From NCBI RefSeq assembly GCF_014770435.1, contig NZ_CP061739.1, positions 2,356,001 through 2,420,000 of the forward strand: a stretch of 64,000 bases of DNA, read 5' to 3'. Position 1 is the first letter of the stretch. Each line of letters starts with the position of its first letter. The DNA is from Psychrobacter sp. 28M-43 (lineage in GTDB: Bacteria > Pseudomonadota > Gammaproteobacteria > Pseudomonadales > Moraxellaceae). The translations under genes were made by a program, and so were the position numbers. The notes below the pieces were generated by a model that did not search any database, had not been told where the DNA came from, and saw only the letters and a program-made list of their open reading frames with translations. Shown here one piece after another: positions 1-9,165 of this stretch.

Positions 1-65
1 ACCGCGTCAAACGACAGTACACGGATGGCATTGGCTAGTTTACGTTCGCTAATTGGAGCTGGCAT
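1..65 (-). CDS. tkt: Transketolase, N-terminal fragment (runs off the window)
   Basis: The reverse strand opens with ATG at 65-63 and reads without a stop to the window edge. It gives about 21 residues, beginning MPAPISERKLANAIR and then VLSFDA. This matches the start of bacterial transketolases (E. coli TktA begins with a very similar RKELANAIRALSMDAV stretch), the thiamine-diphosphate enzyme of the non-oxidative pentose phosphate pathway. An AGGA ribosome-binding site lies about 8 bases before the ATG. The rest of the gene is outside the window, so domains cannot be checked. The 295 bases between this gene and serS hold nothing else I can support. The identification rests on a short but distinctive segment. 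Confidence 0.75.
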   Translation of the reverse strand, partial: MPAPISERKLANAIRVLSFDA

Positions 66-360
66 AGAGTGTCCTAATATTCGAATGAGTAGTATGAAGA
101 TAAGAGGAGAGTTTACTCAGAGGATAATCCATCAAAAACGCGACAGGCGTCCTCAATAGATAGGCTATAAAATAAAAATGCAATATTAACATATTTGCTA
201 TGAGCCTAGCCAAAAATGCGGTGACAAGACCGTTTATATTTAGCAATGACTCACATCAGTTTTGTTAAACGATAAGTAGTTATAGGTTTTAATTTAAGTT
301 ATAAATAACAAGCTACGAGTAACCTAAGTGACAAGCAGCTCATTACTTATAGTCAATTTA

Positions 361-1647
361 TTAAACTGAAATAGTTTCAGCACCGCCCATAAACGGACGC
401 AATACTTCTGGAATCGTGATGCTGCCATCAGCGTTTTGATGATTTTCCATCACTGCCAGTAGCGTACGACCCACGGCCAAACCTGAACCATTTAAAGTAT
501 GAGCCAAGCTGGTTTGCTTGCCATCTTTGACACGCGTACCCATACGGCGCGCTTGGAAATCACCACAGTTAGAGCAGCTAGAGATTTCACGATAGGTATC
601 TTGGCTTGGTAGCCATACTTCGATGTCATAGGTCTTTTGTGCGGCAAAACCCATATCGCCAGTACACAGCTGTACCGTGCGGTATGGCAAGTTCAACTGC
701 TGCAAGATATATTCAGCCTGTCCTGTCATCGCTTCTAATAGGTCATCAGACTGATCGCTAGTACCGACATTGACCATTTCCACTTTTTCAAACTGATGCT
801 GACGAATCAAGCCACGGGTATCACGCCCATGTGAACCTGCCTCACTACGGAAACATGGCGTATGCGCCGTGAATTTTAATGGCAACTCTTTAATATCCAA
901 ACGTTCGCCGCGTACCAAATTGGTCATTGGTACTTCAGCCGTTGGAATAAGGTAAAAATCCATCTCATCGTTATTAGTGTGATTGCTTAATTTAAACAAA
1001 TCATCTTCAAACTTAGGCAACTGACCCGTACCTTTCAAGCTATCGCTGTTAACGATATAAGGTACATAAGTTTCAAGATAGCCGTACTTCATCGTATGCG
1101 TGTTCAACATGAATTGAATCAACGCGCGATGCAGTTGCGCCAATTGCCCTTTAAGCACGTTAAAACGGCTACCAGTCAGCTTGGTTGCCGCTTCAAAGTC
1201 CAACATGCCAAGTGTCTCGCCAATATAAGTGTGATCTTGAATCTCAAAATCAAACGTACGCGGCGTGCCCCATTTGCGCACTTCTACATTATCATCTTCT
1301 GACGTACCGACTGGTACATCCGCCGCCGGAATATTTGGAATTTGCAAAGCCGCTTGAGTGATACGCTCTTGTAACGTACGCAACTCGTCTTCCGCAGCTT
1401 TAATCTCACCGCTAACGCTTTGCATCTCAGCCAATAGCTCACTAGCATCTTCGCCTGATTTTTTTAGGGCACCTACTTGCTTAGCACCAGCATTACGGCG
1501 CGATTGCAACTCTTCGGTTTTTACTTGTAGAGACTTGCGCTCGTTTTCAATCGTCTGCCAGAACTCCATATCAAGCTCATAACCACGGGTGGCTAGCTGC
1601 TGCTGTAGGTCGCTTAAATCGCCGCGTAAGAGTTTCGGATCAATCAT
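361..1647 (-). CDS. serS: Seryl-tRNA synthetase
   Basis: Class II aminoacyl-tRNA synthetase that charges tRNA-Ser (and tRNA-Sec where present) in the cytoplasm. From the ATG at 1647 the protein is 428 residues and begins [10 protein letters not shown], the usual SerRS start. The N-terminal third is the long antiparallel coiled coil that grips the tRNA variable arm (rich in Glu, Lys and Gln, residues about 25-105). The catalytic core shows motif 2 ([14 protein letters not shown]) and motif 3 ([17 protein letters not shown]). A further in-frame GTG at 1665 would add six residues (MLQATT), but the family start supports the ATG. It reads toward tkt and is separated from the divergent YcxB-like gene by about 500 bases. 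Confidence 0.97.
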   Translation of the reverse strand: MIDPKLLRGDLSDLQQQLATRGYELDMEFWQTIENERKSLQVKTEELQSRRNAGAKQVGALKKSGEDASELLAEMQSVSGEIKAAEDELRTLQERITQAALQIPNIPAADVPVGTSEDDNVEVRKWGTPRTFDFEIQDHTYIGETLGMLDFEAATKLTGSRFNVLKGQLAQLHRALIQFMLNTHTMKYGYLETYVPYIVNSDSLKGTGQLPKFEDDLFKLSNHTNNDEMDFYLIPTAEVPMTNLVRGERLDIKELPLKFTAHTPCFRSEAGSHGRDTRGLIRQHQFEKVEMVNVGTSDQSDDLLEAMTGQAEYILQQLNLPYRTVQLCTGDMGFAAQKTYDIEVWLPSQDTYREISSCSNCGDFQARRMGTRVKDGKQTSLAHTLNGSGLAVGRTLLAVMENHQNADGSITIPEVLRPFMGGAETISV

Positions 1648-2145
1648 AGTAGTTGCCTGTAACACTAAAGGTGAGTAAAAGGTTTAAAAGTATTATTTAT
1701 AGAGTAATTGCCTAGCGCATCGCTATCACAGTCTTTGTGATAACCGGCTATGACGTTATGTTTTATATCAACATATCTTGTAGACGCTATAATACCAAGA
1801 CACGGCAGATTTGACCATGTTTTGGATATCTTTGACTGCTTTTCCCTGTTTTTGGCTGACTTTCACTAGCTTTTGTTCATTATGCCAATCGCTTATCGCA
1901 AATTATTCTGTTTTTAATTTCTCACTTTTACTTTCGTCTAGTCTGAATAAGCTGAGTATAGAGCGTGAACTACGTCATTAATATGACATCTATCCGTGAA
2001 CAGTCTTGCTTATATGTTTCATTTAGGAGTACTTTTCGGTAAGATAAGCGCATACCTTTATTCACTTCTAGCCAAGTACAGCATTGCTGCTTCGCTTTGG
2101 CAGTTTTAATCCAACGCTTTTAATATAAGTATTTGAGAAACCTTT
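1648..2145. other. Intergenic region between serS and the YcxB-like gene
   Basis: About 500 bases without a supportable gene, between two divergently transcribed genes. A TATAAT hexamer at 1788-1793 on the + strand could be a -10 element, but no convincing -35 sits 16-18 bases upstream. Short open frames here lack ribosome-binding sites. Confidence 0.5.
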
Positions 2146-2805
2146 ATGGCCCTGTACCCTTACACGCTCCAACCTGTCGCCTTAAACCTAACTGAGGCTG
2201 AATTTCACCAAGCACAGTATGAACTGTTTGCCAGTGCCAGCCCTTCTTTTGGTTTATCAAGCTTTAAGACCAAAGAGTGGATCATCATGGCAGTGGTTGT
2301 GGTACTCGCTATTGCAGGACTTATCTTTGTGACAGGCTATTCAACCATTATATTTTGGTTAATGCTGGTTGGTGTGGTGATTTATCTATTGGCACGTACT
2401 TTAGGTTTTAAATGGTACGTAAAAAGAGAGTTTGACAAACAAGTGGCCGACCAAGAGATGCCAGATGAAATGCGCCAGATGAAGTTGGGTGTGCAAAAGC
2501 ATGGTCTAGTCATGGCGATGCCAAGCAACCAGCCTGATATGATGAAAAACTCGCAAATGCGCGGTATGCAAATGCGTGCGGGCGCGACTCAACAAGCAGT
2601 TATTCCTTGGACCTCTATCAAGAGTTGGGACGAGACTGATGACTATATTTTTATGATGTTTGAGCTAAAAGGTCAGCAAGGTAGCCAAATCGTACCGAAA
2701 CGCTTGCAAGCACAGAAGTTTCCTATCGATACGATACGTCAACATTTACAAGAAGTGGTTCCCGTTAAAGGCTTAAATCCTGAAAACTTGCAGCCACCAG
2801 CGTAA
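2146..2805 (+). CDS. YcxB-like C-terminal domain membrane protein
   Basis: 219-residue protein with two adjacent membrane-spanning segments (about residues 45-63 and 66-85), followed by a soluble C-terminal domain. The domain arrangement, with two helices near the N-terminus and then a domain containing VIPWTSIKSWDETDDYIFM, fits the YcxB-like family, in which a beta-rich cytoplasmic domain follows a membrane hairpin. The family's function is not established. A Met-rich stretch (residues about 125-150, with MPSNQPDMMKNSQMRGMQMR) is unusual; it could be a flexible loop or bind soft metals, which is speculation. The gene stands alone, divergent from serS and upstream of dps. Confidence 0.7.
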   Translation: MALYPYTLQPVALNLTEAEFHQAQYELFASASPSFGLSSFKTKEWIIMAVVVVLAIAGLIFVTGYSTIIFWLMLVGVVIYLLARTLGFKWYVKREFDKQVADQEMPDEMRQMKLGVQKHGLVMAMPSNQPDMMKNSQMRGMQMRAGATQQAVIPWTSIKSWDETDDYIFMMFELKGQQGSQIVPKRLQAQKFPIDTIRQHLQEVVPVKGLNPENLQPPA

Positions 2806-3071
2806 ATGTAATAAGGTCTCTCTATCGTTTAGAAAAACAATAGAGAGACTTGGTTTTAGTTTTATAAAACCAATCGTAAAATTGTATTTATTAAATTTAA
2901 CTTATTAATAATAGTTTGCTATTATTATAAGCATCAGAGGAAGCAATAGAGTCTATATTGATAGATACAGATGAAAAATAAAGTATCTTTCTCTGTATTT
3001 TAATTGATTAGAGTCTTTATTCTTCTTTATTCATTATCATATAACTACACTCACACTATAAGGACAATACT

Positions 3072-3557
3072 ATGAGTAATTCTAATAATGCTACTAACCA
3101 GATCGGTCTAGAAAAAGCAGACATGAGCGAAGTCATCGCCAAATTAAACAATCTACTATCAACATATCACGTGTTTTATCTAAACGTACGTGGCTATCAC
3201 TGGAATGTAAAGGGTGAGCATTTCTTTACTTTGCATCCACAATTTGAAGAGCTATATACGTCACTACAACTTCAAATCGATGAAATCGCTGAGCGTATCT
3301 TAACTTTGGGTGGTACACCACTTCACGCTTATAGCGATTTTACGCAGCATACTAGCATCAGTGAAGACAAAAACGTCAAAGATGGTACAAGCTGTGTCAA
3401 AGGTGTGGTCACTGGCTTGCAAGCGTTAATTGCAGAGCAGCGCCAAGTATCAGCCCTAGCAGAAGAGAGCGAAGACCAGGGTTCAGCTGACTTAGTAGAT
3501 GCTTACGTACAAGAGCAAGAAAAACTGGTATGGATGTATAACGCGTTTTTGGGTTAA
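3072..3557 (+). CDS. dps: Dps family DNA starvation/ferritin-like protein
   Basis: 161-residue ferritin-like protein that should form a dodecamer oxidising and storing iron at dimer interfaces, protecting DNA from Fenton chemistry. The family ferroxidase residues are visible at the right spacing: His43 in YHWNVKG, His55, Asp70 and Glu74 in QIDEIAERI. E. coli Dps has the equivalents His51, His63, Asp78 and Glu82. The short N-terminal tail (MSNSNNATNQ) lacks the Lys-rich DNA-binding extension of E. coli Dps, so direct DNA binding is less certain. A ribosome-binding site (AAGGAC) precedes the ATG. It is monocistronic, closed by a strong hairpin terminator at 3620-3657. Confidence 0.95.
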   Translation: MSNSNNATNQIGLEKADMSEVIAKLNNLLSTYHVFYLNVRGYHWNVKGEHFFTLHPQFEELYTSLQLQIDEIAERILTLGGTPLHAYSDFTQHTSISEDKNVKDGTSCVKGVVTGLQALIAEQRQVSALAEESEDQGSADLVDAYVQEQEKLVWMYNAFLG

Positions 3558-3619
3558 TAGTCGTTAGTTTCTGTTCGGCTTAACCTTACTTACTAGCTCT
3601 AATAATTATCAAATTCTAA

Positions 3620-3657
3620 ACAATAAAAAAGCACCTAATTAGGTGCTTTTTTATTGT
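3620..3657. terminator. Bidirectional terminator between dps and the DUF2057 gene
   Basis: Inverted repeat with stem AGCACCT/AGGTGCT flanked by A-runs on the left and T-runs on the right (AAAAAAGCACC ... GGTGCTTTTTT). It can serve dps on the + strand and the convergent DUF2057 gene on the - strand. Confidence 0.9.
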
Positions 3658-3679
3658 CTATCTTTTAGAAAAGACTGTT

Positions 3680-4384
3680 TTATTTTTGGATCCATTGACG
3701 CATTTTTTCACGTTCAGCAGGCGTGGCTTGTAGCCATACTTGCATAAACGTATCTAACGTACTAGTAGAAGTATTTACGCTAGATGCTTGCTTAACAGTG
3801 GTCGTGCCAGTGTTGACGTTGCTAGTAGTGTTTACTACTGGTTGATCTAAAGAGGCGATAGCACGTTGGTTCTGTAACTCTGCATCACCTGCACCGCCGA
3901 ACACGCCGCCTAGCGCTTTACCAAGGCCTGAAAATAGACCACCTTGGTTACCGGCCATACTTTGCTGGCTAGCAATGACAGTATTGTTCTGTTGCACAGC
4001 GAGCGTTGGCTGCTTAGCATACTCTCTAGCAGCTTCATAATCTTCTGGTTGATTAGGCATAGTCAAACGATATGTTTGATTGTCGGCTAATTGTGCCGTC
4101 ACACTGACATTACCTGAACGCAAATAATCATGCTCATCACGACGCAAGTTATATAAACGGTCATACTTAGCAGTAATAGCATGTTGTCCAGGCTGTAACG
4201 TAAATGTTTTTTGTAGCGGCTGAAAAGCGCTCTGCTGAATTTCCTGCCCATTAATAGCAGTTACTTTGATATGGTCATCAACCTGTAGAGTAACCGCTGC
4301 CTGTGACAACATAGAAACCGAGGCAGCCCCCACCAACAACGTGCCTATCGTTAATTTCTTTAGCAAAAAAGTATTCGATTTCAT
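3680..4384 (-). CDS. DUF2057 (YccT-like) periplasmic protein
   Basis: 234 residues with a clear Sec signal peptide (MKSNTFLLKKLTIGTLLVGA..., cleavage probably after SMLSQA near residue 29). The mature N-terminal half is beta-rich (VTLQVDDHIKVTAINGQEI, FTLQPGQHAITAKYD), as in DUF2057/YccT proteins, and the C-terminus ends in a short helix (AEREKMRQWIQK) also typical of that family. A low-complexity middle (about residues 145-205) contains a Gly-rich segment (GGLFSGLGKALGGVFGG) and Asn/Ser/Thr repeats. The role is unknown; the E. coli homologue is a secreted or periplasmic protein of the curli/biofilm regulon. It converges on dps and shares its terminator. Confidence 0.75.
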   Translation of the reverse strand: MKSNTFLLKKLTIGTLLVGAASVSMLSQAAVTLQVDDHIKVTAINGQEIQQSAFQPLQKTFTLQPGQHAITAKYDRLYNLRRDEHDYLRSGNVSVTAQLADNQTYRLTMPNQPEDYEAAREYAKQPTLAVQQNNTVIASQQSMAGNQGGLFSGLGKALGGVFGGAGDAELQNQRAIASLDQPVVNTTSNVNTGTTTVKQASSVNTSTSTLDTFMQVWLQATPAEREKMRQWIQK

Positions 4385-4451
4385 AAGTTATTCCATTAAT
4401 AGTAAAAGCGAGTTGGACAAAAGATTCGTATTCTTACGGCTATTCATTTTT

Positions 4452-4493
4452 TGCTGCTAAAAGCCTTACTGCTAGAAGCCTTACTGCTAAAAA
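4452..4493. repeat. 15-bp tandem repeat, about three copies, overlapping the hda stop codon
   Basis: On the hda (minus) strand the unit TTYTAGCAGTAAGGC occurs nearly three times in a row. The first copy contains the hda stop codon and the later copies carry further in-frame-style TAG/TAA triplets. On the + strand this is seen as ACTGCTAGAAGCCTT followed by ACTGCTAAAA. It looks like replication slippage at the gene end. Confidence 0.75.
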
Positions 4494-5290
4494 TCAAGTG
4501 GCATCGTATGTTGGTCTTGATCAGGCGTGTCGTTATCTACTTGCGTCTCTTGAGCGATATCCGCCAGCTCCGCGGCAAGCGTCTGCTCATCGATGGTACG
4601 CAAAGCATCACTTATGACTGCTTTTGAGATATTACTGCGACCAAGGTTAGAAAACATTGGTTGAATATAATTAAGTACTTCCATCATCGCACCGATACGA
4701 TGCGGTCCATCAGTTAGTAAGTGATCAATAATTCGATTGTCAAACTGCCATCCACGTCGACGCAAAATAGACTGTAATAGTGCTTGTCTGTCTGCCAAAT
4801 CATGACCAGTAGGCACCTTAAAGGTAGGTGCTTGTGCCAAACGCGTCATTAAATCCCTTAACTGGAATGGTAAGTCGTCGGCTGGTTTATTAGCGGCAAA
4901 CAATAACTGGCGTTGCCCTTCTCGGCTACGATTGATCAGGTGAAATAAAGCTTCTTGCCACTGACTGCTCTGCTCAAGCACTTCCAGATCATCGATAGCA
5001 ATCAGATCAAAGTTCTCTAACGATGATAGTACGTGGACATCTGTATGAATCAGCTCATTAAGGGACAAACAGATAGCCGATTTTTCCATTTCGATAAATG
5101 ACTCGCAAATAGCAGACAGCAAATGGGACTTACCTGTAGCAGGGCTACCAAACAGATATAGTTGACCGATCAGGCCGACATGTAACTGCCGTACTGCATC
5201 GATAATCGACATCCAACCGGGACCGGCAAAGTCGCTGAGACTTGCATCATGCTTAATGTCCAGATTGAGACTTAGCTGTGCTTCTGCCAT
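4487..5290 (-). CDS. hda: Hda, DnaA regulatory inactivator (DnaA-like AAA+ ATPase)
   Basis: 267-residue AAA+ protein homologous to the ATPase core of DnaA but lacking the DNA-binding domain. Hda docks on the beta clamp and stimulates ATP hydrolysis by DnaA after initiation (RIDA). The clamp-binding motif QLSLNL is at residues 5-10, where E. coli Hda has QLSLPL. Walker A is GSPATGKS (48-55), Walker B is LIAIDD (96-101), and the AAA+ lid follows (RGWQFDNRIIDHLL). A C-terminal acidic tail of about 25 residues (VDNDTPDQDQ) extends beyond the usual end. The gene lies beside perM and purM-purN, matching the order in many gamma-proteobacteria. The start has the clamp motif immediately after it, as in the family. 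Confidence 0.92.
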   Translation of the reverse strand: MAEAQLSLNLDIKHDASLSDFAGPGWMSIIDAVRQLHVGLIGQLYLFGSPATGKSHLLSAICESFIEMEKSAICLSLNELIHTDVHVLSSLENFDLIAIDDLEVLEQSSQWQEALFHLINRSREGQRQLLFAANKPADDLPFQLRDLMTRLAQAPTFKVPTGHDLADRQALLQSILRRRGWQFDNRIIDHLLTDGPHRIGAMMEVLNYIQPMFSNLGRSNISKAVISDALRTIDEQTLAAELADIAQETQVDNDTPDQDQHTMPLDF

Positions 5291-5618
5291 GAATCATCAA
5301 CTCGTGTTGCGTAGTGCAATGGAAAAATATAATAGAAAAGATAGGTTGCTTTGAGCTGCATTCATTACTATCAATACTAGCCGCTACAACTGTAAGCAAT
5401 GGCCCTATAGCCTTTGCAAAAATTGGACAGTCGCTTTGTTGAAAACAATGTTAGCAAAGCTGGTACCAAAACGGTTGATACTATCAACACTGCGCCTATA
5501 TATAACATATTTACAAAATGACTGACAAGTCTTTTACCCATTAAGCCTTGTCAATCATTGCGTTCATATCCTAGTATTGCATATCAATATTTATCTAGCA
5601 TGTTCAATAATAAGATAG
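5291..5618. other. Intergenic region between perM and hda
   Basis: 328 bases between two minus-strand genes; nothing supportable seen. It presumably contains the hda promoter and perM 3' sequences. No hairpin followed by a T-run was recognised. Confidence 0.4.
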
Positions 5619-6725
5619 TTATCTTTTTTCAAACAGTGCCAGTTGTTTACGGCCTTTATAAAAGTCCGTTGTACGATAATAGCTGTATAAATGGCGGAAC
5701 AGAACATTTAAGACAGCGGACACTGGTAAGGCAATAAGCATACCGACAAAACCTAATAGACTTGCACCCGCCAATACGGCAAATATGACCCACAATGGCG
5801 ACAGACCAATCTTATCACCTAACAGCAATGGTTGTAGGATATAACCTTCTGCAGCTTGTCCAATCAAGAACGCACCTACGACCAATGACAAATACGTCCA
5901 GTCCAATCCGAACTGAAATAGGCAGGCGATAATAGCTGCGATAAAACCAATACCAAACCCTAAATACGGCACAAAACTGGCAATGCCTGCTACCATACCA
6001 ATGATAAGTCCAAGCTCTAGCCCAATAAGCTGCAACTGTACGGCATAAATAGCGCCTAGCAATACCATCACTAGCAATTGACCTTTGATAAATGCCATCA
6101 ATGCCAGATCACATTCTTTAGCTATTTCAGTCACTTTTTGACAGTAAGCACCCGGTATCGCCATTTTCCAGTTATGCAAACGCTGATCCCAATTAAATAG
6201 AAAATAAAAGGTCAAAATAGGCACCAATACAATAAGACCTGCGTTATTGATGAAGTTCATACTTGAGGTCAGTATTTGGCTCATCATGGTACTGGCATCA
6301 GCGAACTTATAGTTCGTTTGCATATAATCGACGAGGGTATCGGAGAATTCTTTAGACTCTAGCTCAGGCAATTTGATACGAGTATTACTATTGAACCACT
6401 CTCGTACGACTTGATTGTACCAATTAAATATCTTTGGCAAATAATCCCACGCCGCTTGCAACTGATGCCACAATGTCGGTACCAGCCACCATAATAATAA
6501 CGCCATCCCCAAAGTAATCGTTGAGTAGACAATAATAATCGCGACCCAGCGCTTGATGTATTTTGATAGGCGCTTGACTAGAGGATTAAATAGGTAAGCC
6601 AGCATAAAGGCAAAAACGAAAGGTACGATGACGGGCATCATCAAATACAAGAGAAATACAGCCACCACTAACGCCACGACAATAAATAAACGCCGAAAAA
6701 AAGGATCTATTGGTTGGTTCATCAT
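5619..6725 (-). CDS. perM: AI-2E family transporter / PerM permease
   Basis: 368-residue polytopic inner-membrane protein of the AI-2E exporter family (PerM/YfgO/TqsA type). It starts with a hydrophobic pair (FIVVALVVAVFLLYLMMPVI), then a soluble region of about 80 residues, then at least five more hydrophobic segments. The family hallmark PYLGFGIGFIAAII-like segment (FVPYLGFGIGFIAAI) and the C-terminal PLWVIFAVLAGASLLGFVGM are present. Substrate is uncertain: some relatives move autoinducer-2, others act as Na+/H+ exchangers. It neighbours hda as in E. coli. Two adjacent ATG codons (6725 and 6722) are possible starts. Confidence 0.85.
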   Translation of the reverse strand: MMNQPIDPFFRRLFIVVALVVAVFLLYLMMPVIVPFVFAFMLAYLFNPLVKRLSKYIKRWVAIIIVYSTITLGMALLLWWLVPTLWHQLQAAWDYLPKIFNWYNQVVREWFNSNTRIKLPELESKEFSDTLVDYMQTNYKFADASTMMSQILTSSMNFINNAGLIVLVPILTFYFLFNWDQRLHNWKMAIPGAYCQKVTEIAKECDLALMAFIKGQLLVMVLLGAIYAVQLQLIGLELGLIIGMVAGIASFVPYLGFGIGFIAAIIACLFQFGLDWTYLSLVVGAFLIGQAAEGYILQPLLLGDKIGLSPLWVIFAVLAGASLLGFVGMLIALPVSAVLNVLFRHLYSYYRTTDFYKGRKQLALFEKR

Positions 6726-6755
6726 GGCAAGTAATCCTATAGTTGGACGAGGTTA

Positions 6756-6785
6756 AAAAAGTGACAGGTTTGAAAAAGTGACAGG
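6756..6785. repeat. 13-bp direct repeat upstream of perM
   Basis: AAAAAGTGACAGG occurs at 6756-6768 and again at 6773-6785, a 17-base period. It lies 30-60 bases upstream of the perM start. It could be a slippage duplication or a pair of regulator sites; no known motif recognised. Confidence 0.7.
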
Positions 6786-7101
6786 AAGTCAGTGATAGCG
6801 ATTTCTAAATGATATAACTATAGTCATCACGATGTGTCACTAGGCGAATTGCCTTTTTCTCATTAGTTTTAGCTAGCTAAACTGAGACGTATCAAAGTTC
6901 CTAAAAAGCCTGACTCTTAATAGATTTATGTTTAGTAGTTTTTATTCTGTCAATCGCATTTGGACTTGTATTAAAGCCATTATTGACAATAAATTTAGCG
7001 TTCTATTATCGCAGAGTACAACAAAAAATCAGTCATTTTTTGTTTCTTAACCGCTTATTTGCCACTTAATGCAAATCTTAGTCAAATATTGGCAAGTTGC
7101 T

Positions 7102-7131
7102 TTGCGAGTACGGTCTGTTTTTGGGTATAAT
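7102..7131 (+). promoter_or_regulatory. Candidate sigma-70 promoter for purM-purN
   Basis: A perfect -10 TATAAT at 7126-7131 lies 18 bases after a -35-like TTGCGA at 7102-7107. It would give a leader of about 100 bases before purM. The remainder of the 515-base gap between perM and purM (6726-7240) shows no gene. No PurR-type operator was recognised. Confidence 0.65.
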
Positions 7132-7240
7132 GCGCGCACTGTCTTTAAACTTTGCTTTTGAACTTTATAACGCTGATTTTTGCGTGCTCAATTACTTTAC
7201 CTTCTAACCCCAATTATCTATCCCCAACTGTGAGATGACT

Positions 7241-8302
7241 ATGAGTGACAAGCCTTCTTTAAGCTACAAAGATGCCGGTGTTGATATCGATGCAGGCGAT
7301 GCTTTGGTTCAGCGAATCAAGTCCGTTGCAAAAGCCACTACTCGTCCTGAAGTCGTGGGTGGACTTGGCGGTTTTGGTGCGTTATGCCGCATCCCAACAG
7401 GTTATACCTCACCATTATTGGTTTCTGGCACTGATGGTGTCGGCACCAAACTAAAATTGGCGCTACAGCTGAACCGTCATGACACAATTGGTATTGATTT
7501 GGTCGCGATGTGCGTCAATGATCTACTGGTTTGCGGCGCAGAGCCATTGTTCTTCTTAGACTACTATGCAACTGGCAAGCTGGATGTCGATGTAGCGGCG
7601 ACTGTCGTGACTGGTATTGGTGATGGTTGTAAATTAGCTAACTGTGCGCTTATCGGTGGTGAAACTGCTGAAATGCCAGGCATGTATCAAGACGACGATT
7701 ACGATCTAGCTGGATTTTGTGTAGGCGTGGTTGAAGAAGCAGAAGTCGTCACTGGTGAAAATGTCGCAGAAGGCGATGTACTGATTGCACTTGCCTCAAG
7801 TGGCGCACACTCAAACGGCTACTCATTGGTTCGTAAAGTCATCGAAGTTAGCGGTGTGGATGTTACGAGTAGCGACGAGCAACTGGACGGTCAGCCTATT
7901 CAAGACGCTCTAATGGCTCCTACCCGTATCTATGTAAAAGCAATCAAAGCATTACAAGATACGCTTGGTAGCTCAGCCTTACATGCGATGTCACACATCA
8001 CAGGTGGTGGTCTAACGGATAACTTGCCACGTGTACTACCTGATAATCTAGCGGCTAGCATCGATACCAATAGCTGGCAGTTCTCAGAGCTATTCACTTG
8101 GCTACAGACCCAAGGTAATATCGCGCAGAGTGAAATGTACCGTACCTTTAACTGCGGCGTTGGTTTTGTCATCGTTATGCCAAAAGACAAAGCAGATGCT
8201 GCTATCCAGACCTTGACTGATGCAGGCGAGACAGCTTGGCAAATAGGTGAAATGGTTAAACGCAGCACTGATGACCAGGCGGATGCAGTGGTGTACCGTT
8301 AA
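7241..8302 (+). CDS. purM: Phosphoribosylformylglycinamidine cyclo-ligase (AIR synthetase)
   Basis: Fifth step of purine synthesis: ATP-dependent ring closure of FGAM to AIR. From the ATG at 7241 it is 353 residues and begins [20 protein letters not shown], the family N-terminus; an ATG at 7235 would add two residues. Typical PurM signatures are present: [14 protein letters not shown], the Mg/ATP loop [28 protein letters not shown], and the C-terminal [16 protein letters not shown]. Its TAA stop shares its last base with the purN ATG (TAATG), so the two are translationally coupled. A good promoter lies upstream at 7102-7131. Confidence 0.97.
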   Translation: MSDKPSLSYKDAGVDIDAGDALVQRIKSVAKATTRPEVVGGLGGFGALCRIPTGYTSPLLVSGTDGVGTKLKLALQLNRHDTIGIDLVAMCVNDLLVCGAEPLFFLDYYATGKLDVDVAATVVTGIGDGCKLANCALIGGETAEMPGMYQDDDYDLAGFCVGVVEEAEVVTGENVAEGDVLIALASSGAHSNGYSLVRKVIEVSGVDVTSSDEQLDGQPIQDALMAPTRIYVKAIKALQDTLGSSALHAMSHITGGGLTDNLPRVLPDNLAASIDTNSWQFSELFTWLQTQGNIAQSEMYRTFNCGVGFVIVMPKDKADAAIQTLTDAGETAWQIGEMVKRSTDDQADAVVYR

Positions 8303-8994
8303 TGTCGATTGATAACGCAAGCCAGCCTATCAAACCGTTGCGTATTGCTGTTCTAGTCTCAGGAAGTGGTAGCAACCTGCAAGTGTTAATCAATGCAATG
8401 CAAGCAGGTGCGCTACCAATTGAAATCGTTGGTGTCATTAGTAACCGTGAAGATGCTTATGCATTGACACGTGCTAAAGATGCCAATATTCCAGTTGCAG
8501 TATTGTCACACGTTGCTAGTGGTAAACGTATGGGCATTAAAACGTTTGAAACCCATGCCAACGAGCAGCTAATAGCATGGCAACCTGACTTGATCGTCTT
8601 GGCCGGATTTATGCGTGTACTAAGTGGCTCATTTATCGATAATGTACCAGCGCCTATGATTAACCTTCACCCTTCTCTACTTCCGGTTTATAAGGGTTTA
8701 GATACTCACAAACGAGTCATACAAGCGGGTGAACGTCTTCACGGCTGTAGTGTTCATAAAGTGACAGCGGAGCTTGATGCAGGTCAGGTGTTGACTCAAG
8801 CCGTATTGAATGTCGATACCAACGATACCGTAGAGAGCTTACAGTCACGGGTACAGAAACTTGAGCATCAGCTACTACCTTGGACGATTCTACTACTAGC
8901 AAAAAACGTATTATCACTTGAAACAAATAATACACCATCGCAAACGGAAACTTATTTACCTAAGTTGCCTTTGCAATTGCTTATAGACGGATAA
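8302..8994 (+). CDS. purN: Phosphoribosylglycinamide formyltransferase (GART)
   Basis: 230-residue 10-formyl-THF-dependent enzyme converting GAR to FGAR, the third step of purine synthesis. The N-terminal nucleotide-binding strand VLVSGSGSNLQVLI and the active-site segment MINLHPSLLPVYKG (Asn and His catalytic) are present, followed by HGCSVHKVTAELDAGQVLTQ with the third catalytic residue (Asp). It overlaps purM by one base, as in E. coli where the same pair is coupled. The C-terminus is about 15 residues longer than in E. coli. A terminator follows at 9044-9083. Confidence 0.96.
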   Translation: MSIDNASQPIKPLRIAVLVSGSGSNLQVLINAMQAGALPIEIVGVISNREDAYALTRAKDANIPVAVLSHVASGKRMGIKTFETHANEQLIAWQPDLIVLAGFMRVLSGSFIDNVPAPMINLHPSLLPVYKGLDTHKRVIQAGERLHGCSVHKVTAELDAGQVLTQAVLNVDTNDTVESLQSRVQKLEHQLLPWTILLLAKNVLSLETNNTPSQTETYLPKLPLQLLIDG

Positions 8995-9043
8995 AAATCT
9001 CGGCTTATTAAGCTGCTTTTTATACTACTTTATATAGCTCAAT

Positions 9044-9083
9044 AAAAAGCCCAGTTACTCATTATGAGCAACTAGGCTTTTTT
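9044..9083 (+). terminator. Rho-independent terminator after purN
   Basis: Stem AAAAAGCC...AGTT paired with AACT...GGCTTTTTT around a hairpin containing ACTCATTATGAG, followed by a T-run. It lies 50 bases past the purN stop. The A-run on its left means it may also act for the convergent aldehyde dehydrogenase gene. Confidence 0.85.
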
Positions 9084-9165
9084 ATTTGATAACTATTTAT
9101 TATTTACTATCATTTAAAATCGTAAATAGTTACCTATTTAGCTAATTTGTCTGATTAGCTCATTC

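Noticed and set aside
49..246. 65-codon minus-strand frame near the window start
   Set aside because: No ribosome-binding site, hydrophobic/low-complexity reading, and it overlaps the transketolase N-terminus in another frame.
7132..7240. Possible riboswitch in the ~100-base purM leader
   Set aside because: No purine-riboswitch core, stable paired architecture or terminator/antiterminator pair could be recognised by eye.
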